64,000 bases of DNA from CAVVPY01 sp963750295 (GTDB taxonomy: Bacteria > Actinomycetota > Actinomycetes > Mycobacteriales > Jatrophihabitantaceae), in assembly GCA_963750295.1 (NCBI GenBank), contig CAVVPY010000001.1:2294001-2358000 (forward strand), given 5' to 3'. The translations under genes and the position numbers were made by a program. This document shows, one piece after another, positions 57,400 through 64,000 of the stretch. Position 1 is the first letter of the stretch. Each line of letters opens with the position of its first letter. The notes beneath the pieces were generated by a model. That model ran no database searches. It saw nothing but the letters and a program-made list of their open reading frames with translations, and was not told the DNA's origin.

Positions 57400-58197
57400 T
57401 CAGTCGCTGCGCAGGTAGCTGAGCAGCCGCAGGATCTCGATGTAGAGCCAGACCAATGTGACCATCAGGCCGAAGGACGCGAACCATGCGAACTTCTGGT
57501 CGGCCCCGTTGCGGATGCCGCGCTCGATCATGTCGAAGTCGAGGACCAGGTTCATCGAGGCGATCACGATGCACACGAGGCTGAACACGATGGCCAGCAG
57601 CCCGCCGCTGCGCAGGCCCAGGCCGTCCGTCGGTGAACAGGTAGGCGACCAGGTTCACGACCATCAGGCCGAACACGCCGATGGTGGCGCCGACGACGAT
57701 CCGGGTGAACTTCGGCGTGACCCGGATGGCGCCGATCTTGTAGACGAACAGCATGCCGGCGGCGACCATCACGGTGCCGGTGATCGCCTGGACCACGATG
57801 CCCGGAGTAGGCCTGCTCGAACATCTTGCTGATCGCGCCGAGCAGCACCCCCTCGAGGACGGAGTAGGTGATGCACAGCGCCGCGTTCGCCTTGCCGCTG
57901 AAGGACATGTAGAGGCCGACAGCCGAGGCTGCCCATCAGCGAGATCAGCAGGATCGGCAGCGACAGGTGGTCAGGCGTGATGACCCACGAGATCGCGCCG
58001 GCGGCGAGCAGCACCGCCAGCATGGCGCCGGTGCGCTGGACGACGTCGTCCAGGGTCATGTAGCGCTGACCCGGGCGTGGCCCCGCGAACGCGGGCTGGT
58101 TGAACATCTCGTTCAGATCGTTGGCGCTGAGGTCCCGCGGCGGACTGCCCGCGCCGGACGCTGCACCGAACTTGCGGATGACGGGGTTCTCGGCCAC
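57400..58197 (-). pseudogene. Bax inhibitor-1/YccA-family membrane protein, three frameshifts
   Basis: Four frame pieces in the correct order give one BI-1 family membrane protein with about seven helices: VAENPVIRKFG to LLISLMGSL, then GLYMSFSGKANAALCITYS, then IVVQAITGTVMVAAGMLFVYKIG, then MFSLVCIVIASMNLVLDFDMIE to the end. Breaks lie near 57921, 57809 and 57628; each fits one extra base, and removal leaves 264 codons, a normal size. GTG 58197 is taken as start since AAGGAG lies 9 nt upstream. The family includes membrane ion-leak and FtsH-related proteins. Position fits Rv1072. See the shared frameshift cluster. Confidence 0.82.
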
Positions 58198-58323
58198 CGG
58201 ATCAGGCTCCTTCACAGCTTGACTACTTGACTCAACGATAGGCGTCGAGGCCCGGTTCCCGGCGCGGGGCGACGGACGGCGACATGGGTCACGGCCGGTG
58301 GCCCAGTGGGCTACCGGCGGGTA

Positions 58324-58338
58324 ACTTGTAGGTCAAGT
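58324..58338. promoter_or_regulatory. Small palindrome upstream of the acyl-CoA dehydrogenase genes
   Basis: ACTTG-TAGGT-CAAGT lies about 37 bp before ATG 58375. Similar ACTTGA-type words recur at 58219-58234 before the divergent gene. It may be a site for a fatty-acid regulator; evidence is only the symmetry and position. Confidence 0.35.
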
Positions 58339-58374
58339 ACCTGGAACACGATGTATCAGACGTTCGGAGACAGC

Positions 58375-59698
58375 ATGTCAGGACGCAATCGCAGCGGCAG
58401 AGACGCCATGGGCGCCGGACTCGCTGCGCTGCACAAGCTCGCCGGCTCGAGCCTGATCGACCGGCTCCGGCTGCGACCGCAGGCCGAGCGAGCGGTCTAC
58501 GAGGCGACCCGGGTCGGGTTCAGGACGCTCGGCCAGGCCAACCGCGCCTTCGCGGCCGTCCAGGGGGCGCAACGCCGCAAGAGCCCCGAGCGGCCGACCA
58601 CCGCCGGCGAGCGGGGGCTGTTCGACCTCACCCCCACCGACGAGCAGAAGATGATCGCCGAGGCGAGCGCCGAGTTCGCCGCCGAGCAGTTGCGCCCGGC
58701 CGCGGCGGTGGCGAACGACGACTGCGCCGCCCCCGAACCGCTGCTCAAGCGCTCGGTGAGCGAACTGGGCGTCACGCTGCTCGCCGTGCCCGAGTCGCTC
58801 GGTGGGATGAGCAGCCGAGCGGTCGATCACGACCGGAGTCCTGGTCGCCGAGGCGCTCGCGCACGGTGACATGGGGCTGGCCGTGGCGTGCCTGGCCCCG
58901 GCCGCCGTGAGCACCGCGCTGGTGCTCTGGGGTGACGCCGACCAGCAGGCGACCTACCTGCCGGCGTTCACCGGCGACGACGTGCCCGCCGCCGCGCTCG
59001 CGCTGCTCGAACCCCGCCCGCTGTTCGACCCGTTCACCCTGACGACGACGGCACGCGCAACGCCCGGGGGCTTCGTCCTGGACGGGGTGAAGTCGCTGGT
59101 ACCGCGCGCCGCCGAGGCCGAACTGTTCGTCGTCGCCGCCGACCTCGACGGGGCGCCCGCGCTGTTCCTGGTCGAGTCGGGCACGCAGCGGCGTGTCGAT
59201 CGAATCCGAGCCGGCGATGGGGCTGCGCGCCGCCGCGATGGGCCGGCTCGTCCTCGACGGGGTGTCGGTCGCCGGCAAGCTCGACGCCGACTACGCCGAG
59301 TGCGTCCGGCTGGCCCGCCTGGGCTGGTCGGCGCTCGCGTGCGGGACGAGCAAAGCCGTCCTCGACTACGTCATCCCCTACGTCAACGACCGCAAGGCGT
59401 TCGGCGAACCGATCAGCCACCGCCAGGCCGTCGCGTTCATGGTCGCCGACATCGCGCATCGAACTCGAAGGCGCGCGGCTGGTCACGCTGCGTGCGGCAT
59501 CGCGCGCCGAGCAGGGCACGCTCCTACGCCCGCGAGGTCGCGCTCGCCCGCAAGCTGACCGCCGAGTACGGCATGAGGATCGGCAGCAGCGGCGTGCAGC
59601 TGCTCGGCGGCCACGGCTACGTGAAGGAACACCCGGTCGAGCGCTGGTACCGAGATCTGCGTGCCGTCGGGCTGATGGAAGGCGTGGTTCTCGTATGA
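58375..59698 (+). pseudogene. Acyl-CoA dehydrogenase, four frameshifts
   Basis: Five frame pieces join to one acyl-CoA dehydrogenase-like protein: LTPTDEQKMIAEASAEF to ESLGGMS, then AERSITTGVLVAEAL to VESGTQ, then GVSIESEPAMGLRAA to MVADIA, then IELEGARLVTLRAASR, then SYAREVALARKLTAEYG to LMEGVVLV. Breaks near 58813, 59189, 59459 and 59521 each fit one extra base; removal leaves 439 codons. The N-terminal 75 residues are an extra basic segment. GGAGA before ATG 58375 supports the start. The stop overlaps the next dehydrogenase (ATGA), so the two chains probably form one alpha/beta-type enzyme. Confidence 0.8.
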
Positions 59699-60906
59699 GC
59701 ATCAACCTGGAAGTGCCGAAGAAGTTCGGGATGCTGGTCAACCAGGCCCACCAGGTGTCGACCGAGATCTTCCGGCCGATCTCGCGCAAGTACGACCAGG
59801 CCGAGCACGAGTACCCCAAGGAACTCGACATGCTCGCCTCGCTGATCGATGGCATGAACGCCTCCGGCGAGACCTCGACGGGTGCGCGCGGCGTGCGGCG
59901 GTCGGAGGGCGACAAGGACAACAGCAACCGCAACGGCACGAACATGTCCGGCGTGCTCTCGATCATGGAGGCCTGCTGGGGCGACGTCGCCCTGGTGCTG
60001 TCGATGCCACGCCAAGGGCTCGGCAATGCCGCGATCGCGTCGGTCGCGAACGACGAGCAGTTGGCCCGCTTCGACAAGCTCTGGGCGTCGATGGCGATCA
60101 CCGAACCCGGGTTCGGCTCGGACTCGGCGGCGGTGTCGACCACCGCGACCAAGGACGGCGACGACTACATCCTCAACGGCGAGAAGATCTACGTGACCGC
60201 CGGTGGGCGCTCGGACGCCGTCGTCGTGTGGGCGACCCTCGACAAGGCCAAGGGGCGCGCGGCGATCAAGTCCTTCGTCGTCGAGAAGGGGACGCCCGGC
60301 ATGGTGGTCGAGCGGCTCGAGCACAAGCTGGGCATCCGCGCGTCGGACACCGCGACGATCCGCTTCACCGACTGCCGCGTCCCGGCTGCCAACCTGCTCG
60401 GCTCACCGGACGTCGAGGCCGAGCAGGGCTTCGCGGGCGTGATGCAGACCTTCGACAACACCCGTCCGCTCGTCGCCGGCATGGCGGTCGGCTGCGCGCG
60501 CGCGGCGCTGGACGAGATCGAGGACCTGCTGCGCGAGGCCGGCGTCGAGATCGACTACGACCGGCCCGCCCTGGCACAGCACGCGGCCGCGGCCACCTAC
60601 CTGCAGTTGGAGGCCGACTGGGAGGCCGCCTACCTGCTGACCCTCCAGGCGACGTGGATGGCCGACAACAACAAGCCGAACTCGCTGCAGGCGTCGATGG
60701 CCAAGGCCAAGGCCGGGCGTGCGGCCACGGACATCACCCTGCGCTGCGTCGAACTCGCCGGCGCGGTCGGGTACTCCGAGAACTCGCTGCTCGAGAAGTG
60801 GGCGCGTGACTCCAAGATCCTCGACATCTTCGAGGGGACACAGCAGATCCAGCAGCTCATCGTGGCCCGGCGGCTGCTCGGCAAGTCCAGCACCGACCTC
60901 AAGTAA
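59695..60906 (+). CDS. Acyl-CoA dehydrogenase
   Basis: The intact 403-residue flavoprotein oxidises the alpha-beta bond of an acyl-CoA. Visible blocks are MAITEPGFGSDSAAVSTTA (FAD/substrate loop near residue 140), FTDCRVPAANLLGS, VELAGAVGYSENSLLEKWARD and the C-terminal IFEGTQQIQQLIVARRLLG, where the Glu serves as catalytic base. An RRSEGDKDNSNRNG stretch near residue 65 is unusual. The ATG overlaps the stop of the broken dehydrogenase gene (ATGA), and the thiolase lies upstream, which together suggests a beta-oxidation cluster. Chain-length preference is unknown. Confidence 0.92.
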   Translation: MSINLEVPKKFGMLVNQAHQVSTEIFRPISRKYDQAEHEYPKELDMLASLIDGMNASGETSTGARGVRRSEGDKDNSNRNGTNMSGVLSIMEACWGDVALVLSMPRQGLGNAAIASVANDEQLARFDKLWASMAITEPGFGSDSAAVSTTATKDGDDYILNGEKIYVTAGGRSDAVVVWATLDKAKGRAAIKSFVVEKGTPGMVVERLEHKLGIRASDTATIRFTDCRVPAANLLGSPDVEAEQGFAGVMQTFDNTRPLVAGMAVGCARAALDEIEDLLREAGVEIDYDRPALAQHAAAATYLQLEADWEAAYLLTLQATWMADNNKPNSLQASMAKAKAGRAATDITLRCVELAGAVGYSENSLLEKWARDSKILDIFEGTQQIQQLIVARRLLGKSSTDLK

Positions 60907-60939
60907 CGACCTGCGTAACCAGTAGCGGTAACCAGGAGC

Positions 60940-61692
60940 TCAACAGCCGTCGCTGCCGGGAACCGGAGCCAGGTCACCGTGACCACCGGCCGTCGCCCGT
61001 GCCAGCAGGGCGCGCACCTGGTGGCCGAACCGGGGCGAGTACGAGGTGTCGGCAGTGCACCCGCCCTGGTGCAGCCCGCCGATGAGCCCACGCACGACCG
61101 TCCGTCCGGCCGCGCGGGCCAGCCACGGCCCCCCGCTCGACCCGCCGGCGAATCCCGGGCAGTCGAAGCTGGGGAACCCCGCGGTGTAGTACACCTGGGT
61201 CCGACAGCGGATCGCCCGGTCGCCGGCGCCGGCGTTGTAGGCGATCACAAGCACCGATCGGCCGCTGCGCGGCGCCGGCGCGACGTGGTTCGCCCCGACA
61301 ACGTCCTGGATGCCCTGGCCGCCGTGGCGAGCCACCCGCAGGATCGCGACGTCGTGATGCGGATCTTGGCGCTGTTGCCACGCCGGGTCGACGAAGGTCG
61401 CGGTGACCGTCCAGACGCCGAACGGGAACTGGCCGGCGTCATAGCCGGGCGCGAACGTCCAGCCCAGCGCGAGGCCGTACACGCAGTGCGCGGCGGTCAT
61501 GATCAGGTCATGCGTGCGGCTCGCGACCACGCTCGCCGTGCAGTCGTGCACAACGGGCACCGGCGTGCGGAACACCGGGCCGACCGTCGCGGACACCGGG
61601 CGCGCGACGTCCGGACTGCTCGCCCCGGCAGGCCCGGCCCACCCCGCCACGACTGCCGCGGCAGCCGCCACCGCGAGAACTGTGCGACGCAT
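60940..61692 (-). CDS. Secreted trypsin-like serine protease
   Basis: The 250-residue protein has a Sec signal peptide (residues 1-25, ending GPAGASS) and a chymotrypsin-fold domain. The triad is visible: IMTAAHCVYG (His), HHDVAILRV (Asp), and FAGGSSGGPWLA (Ser, in the GxSGGP context). Several Cys can pair. It is a short V8/trypsin-like type found often in actinobacteria; substrate unknown. The start is ATG 61692. It is preceded by the mannosidase operon on the same strand, 41 bp away. Confidence 0.9.
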   Translation of the reverse strand: MRRTVLAVAAAAAVVAGWAGPAGASSPDVARPVSATVGPVFRTPVPVVHDCTASVVASRTHDLIMTAAHCVYGLALGWTFAPGYDAGQFPFGVWTVTATFVDPAWQQRQDPHHDVAILRVARHGGQGIQDVVGANHVAPAPRSGRSVLVIAYNAGAGDRAIRCRTQVYYTAGFPSFDCPGFAGGSSGGPWLARAAGRTVVRGLIGGLHQGGCTADTSYSPRFGHQVRALLARATAGGHGDLAPVPGSDGC

Positions 61693-61733
61693 GCCTGCCA
61701 GCTTCGCGGATCCGGCCAGAAAGCGGAACTGGT

Positions 61734-62294
61734 TCAGTGCCGGTGCGTGGAGTCGGGATGGCCCGGCGCCGCCGGGTGCTCGAAGCCAGGACTCAGCACG
61801 ACGTCCGCGGCCATCCGTTGCTCGAGCCAGCTACCGAACGCGCGGTCGGACGCCGCGCCGGCCAGCTCGACCATGATCGCCGCGCGCGCGTCGGCGAAAC
61901 ACACGCCGGGGTACAGATCGCGATTGCGCTGGTAGTAGGCGCGCACCTCGGCGTCGCCGACCACCGGTTGCTCGATCAGGCCGACACTCTCGGGAATCGC
62001 AGCGAGGACGGCGGCGGCCACGCCGCCGACGGCCAGCGCCCGCGGCAGCGCCAACGGCGCGCGGGCCCCTGCCGGCGCCGTGCGCCGACGGGCCAGCTCG
62101 TCCGAGACGACCTGCTCGGCACACAGCAGCTGCAGCACCCAGCGCCGGGCATTGCGTCCCTCGGCAGTGGCCTGGCTGGGCAGGCGCGACCCGAACGCGC
62201 CGGTGCGCAGCGCCGCCAGCCGCTGGTCGACCTGAGCGACCGTGATCACGTGCGTGCCGACGTAGGCCGCCACCGGTTCGCCGGCCGGTGTCAC
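61734..62294 (-). CDS. Small protein coupled to the mannosidase; SurA-N-like segment
   Basis: The 186-residue protein begins with a segment resembling the helical N-domain of PpiC/SurA chaperones (AAYVGTHVITVAQVDQRLAAL and RRWVLQLLCAEQVVSDEL). A later part is GDAEVRAYYQRNRDLYPGV followed by DARAAIMVELAGAASDRAF, the order seen in parvulin-type proteins before the catalytic domain, which is absent here. The C-terminus is rich in His (HPDSTHRH). The GTG at 62294 overlaps the mannosidase stop (GTGA). Function is unknown; a helper of the mannosidase or a sensor is a guess. Confidence 0.6.
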   Translation of the reverse strand: MTPAGEPVAAYVGTHVITVAQVDQRLAALRTGAFGSRLPSQATAEGRNARRWVLQLLCAEQVVSDELARRRTAPAGARAPLALPRALAVGGVAAAVLAAIPESVGLIEQPVVGDAEVRAYYQRNRDLYPGVCFADARAAIMVELAGAASDRAFGSWLEQRMAADVVLSPGFEHPAAPGHPDSTHRH

Positions 62295-64000
62295 GGCCGC
62301 ACCGTGAGCAGGACTGGCTCGCTGTAGGTGAGCAGGCCGGCCGCACTCACCTTCACCACCGCCCACCACGACCCGAGCGGCGCGGACGTCCCGGCGGTCA
62401 CCGGCAGCGACAGCACGCGCCGCTCGCCCGGCGCCAACTCGGCGCCGGTGTCCCACTGCGGCAGCAGCTCCCAGGTGTGCCAGGGGCTGACGAGTTGCAC
62501 GCGGGCCGCGATCGTGGACCGCGCCGCGCTGGCCAGCGTGACGTCGATGCGACCCCGCTCGCCGCGGCGCAGCTCGGCGGCTGCCGCAACGTCGACCGAG
62601 AGCTCGCGCTCGCGGGCCGGACCGGTCAGGACGCGCGTGACGTCCTCGAGCACGTCGCCGTCGACCTCGGCCAGCACGCGGATCCACCAGGTCCCGTCGG
62701 CGAGCTCGTCGGGCGCGACGAGGCGAACCGGCTGCTCGACCCAGCCGCCCGGATCGATGCTCGCCCTGAACGTGGCGGGCTCGGCCTGCCACCCGGCCGG
62801 CACGACCACGCGGACCGGGACGTCACTCGCGGCGTCGCTCCGGTCCGACGCCACCCGTACCGCCAGCTCGAACGGGCCGGTGCCTTCGACGAGCGACGGT
62901 TCGCAGTGGACGGCGACGGGCAGGTTCCCCCGCGGCGCCGGTCCGGTGTTGTCGAGCCAGTAGCGGGTGTAGACCGGCTGGTGCGGCTCACCGTGCGCGG
63001 CGAGCTCGACCTGGCCGGTACCGGGCGTCACGTCCAGTCGCAGCGTGCGGATCTGCATCGGCGACAGCTCGACCGGCACCGCCGACCCGGTGAGCGCGGC
63101 GCCCGCCGTGGGGCGTTCGAGCAGATCGAGCCAGGCGGCACCGGTCACGGCGAACGACGGCGTGACGCTCACCGACGCGCTTGCGCCGACCGGCTCGACG
63201 AGGCGGACGGTCAGCGACTCGACCGGGCCCGGTGTGCGGCCCTCGGCCAGCGGGTTGGTCCCGGCCTTGACCGCAGCGACGACCGCACTGCCCTCGACGC
63301 TGCCCTCGACCCGGATGAAGCTGTCCCGCGCCGGCAGCTCCCCGCCGCCGGAGGCCGGCGAGGTGTGCAGGCGGTGATTGAGGTCGCGGCCGCTACGCGC
63401 GAGCCCCGCTGCACGCCAGTCGCCCGATGCAGCGACCACGGCGTAGTCGAAGTGGTGCGTCCAGTGCTGCTGCTGGAAATTCGATCCGTCCGGTGCGGTG
63501 CGCCGGGGCGGGTCGATCCAGACCCCGGACGGCCACCCGGTGCACGAGCGCATCAGCGACAGGTGCAGCGCGCCGGTGGTGTCGACGGCGAAGCCGGGCA
63601 TCCCGGTGTTGAGCACGCCGACGGTGTAGTCGTCCAGCGTCGGGTCGCCGGGCGTCGCGGCGTCGGCACTCTGGCTGACCTCGATGGCCGCGTCAATCAG
63701 ATCGGCCACGACCGCGTCGACCTCGCCGGCGCCGACGACGATCAGCACCGGCAGGTCGAGCGGACCGGTGAGATCGGCGCTCGGCTGCCAGGCAGCACGC
63801 AGCGGGCGCGCGGCGGGCACCCAGACCCGCGCCGTGCCGGTGTCCGCGAGCTGTTTGTCGACCTCGGTCCGGTAGGCCTCGTCCGCCGTGTCCAGCACCT
63901 GCGCGGTGAACGCGTTGTCCTGCGGCCCGCCGATCGCGATGCGCACGTCGGGCAGGTTCGAGTCCACCGCGAGCCGGCCGTAGCGCGGACCCCGACCCAC
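62291..64000 (-). CDS. Alpha-mannosidase-like GH38 protein, C-terminal part (runs off window end)
   Basis: The visible 569 residues are the C-terminal beta-rich half of a glycoside hydrolase 38 enzyme: VGVLNTGMPGFAVDTTGALHLSLMR, then SFIRVEGSVEGSAVVAAVK and the domain RLVEPVGASASVSV. These are followed by two NEW3-like immunoglobulin-type domains (about 350-569). The catalytic N-terminal half with the aspartate nucleophile is outside the window, so activity cannot be checked. Such enzymes release alpha-linked mannose from glycans. The stop overlaps the start of the small SurA-N-like gene (GTGA). Confidence 0.83.
   Translation of the reverse strand: MGRGPRYGRLAVDSNLPDVRIAIGGPQDNAFTAQVLDTADEAYRTEVDKQLADTGTARVWVPAARPLRAAWQPSADLTGPLDLPVLIVVGAGEVDAVVADLIDAAIEVSQSADAATPGDPTLDDYTVGVLNTGMPGFAVDTTGALHLSLMRSCTGWPSGVWIDPPRRTAPDGSNFQQQHWTHHFDYAVVAASGDWRAAGLARSGRDLNHRLHTSPASGGGELPARDSFIRVEGSVEGSAVVAAVKAGTNPLAEGRTPGPVESLTVRLVEPVGASASVSVTPSFAVTGAAWLDLLERPTAGAALTGSAVPVELSPMQIRTLRLDVTPGTGQVELAAHGEPHQPVYTRYWLDNTGPAPRGNLPVAVHCEPSLVEGTGPFELAVRVASDRSDAASDVPVRVVVPAGWQAEPATFRASIDPGGWVEQPVRLVAPDELADGTWWIRVLAEVDGDVLEDVTRVLTGPARERELSVDVAAAAELRRGERGRIDVTLASAARSTIAARVQLVSPWHTWELLPQWDTGAELAPGERRVLSLPVTAGTSAPLGSWWAVVKVSAAGLLTYSEPVLLTVRP

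Noticed and set aside
57400..59698. Programmed ribosomal frameshifting
   Set aside because: Seven shifts in two genes with no slippery heptamers or repeated signal do not fit recoding; sequence error or decay is simpler.

Overview
The window is 64 kb of dense, high-GC DNA from a member of the Actinomycetota. The evidence is codon bias, very short intergenic gaps, mycothiol-linked genes (mca, a mycothiol-dependent-enzyme family gene), a SigE-family ECF sigma factor, and gene order shared with mycobacteria. Recalled gene order gives an end-to-end, interrupted match to the Mycobacterium tuberculosis block Rv1112 to about Rv1072: ychF, DUF6542, ispH, Rv1109c-like, xseA, xseB, glpX, fumC, phoH2, Z-prenyl synthase, haemolysin III (TrhA), DUF255, mca with its small membrane partner, greA, metB, cbs, SGNH hydrolase, thiolase and Bax-inhibitor-1-like. 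No mycobacteria-specific genes are present, so genus is not assigned. I see no tRNA, rRNA, CRISPR, insertion sequence or prophage.

Layout. 0-9.9 kb: housekeeping (YchF, RmuC, Nei, IspH, exonuclease VII, GlpX, fumarase). 9.9-16.4 kb: multi-PAS histidine kinase, PIN-PhoH, sulfurtransferase, prenyl synthase, TrhA. 16.4-32.5 kb: mostly little-studied conserved proteins (RHH-like protein under an AT-rich palindrome, a zinc-ribbon pair, DUF255, enoyl-reductase/mycothiol-type pair, aminopeptidase P, ArfB, a Tat-exported phosphoesterase, and an AlkZ-like/DUF3224 pair divergent from a WYL regulator). 32.4-34.2 kb: mca and greA. 34.2-51.3 kb: a block between greA and metB that interrupts the mycobacterial order, with regulators, an ArsB/NhaD transporter, an AAA-VWA-SET operon, pheA, an ECF sigma operon, and an acetyltransferase/deacetylase (Pat-AcuC) pair. 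51.3-64 kb: transsulfuration (metB, cbs), exported hydrolases, a fatty-acid cluster (thiolase and two acyl-CoA dehydrogenases), a secreted protease, and the C-terminal part of a GH38 mannosidase.

Two signals run across the window. About eighteen start codons sit 6-8 nt behind a TANNNT-like -10 box without a Shine-Dalgarno, which indicates widespread leaderless transcripts; one of these places two divergent promoters on a shared TA step. Second, four genes are broken by nine apparent single-base insertions, eight of them packed into 56.7-59.5 kb. Every gene becomes a whole number of codons after one base is removed per break. Local sequence error is the simplest reading, although real decay is not excluded.
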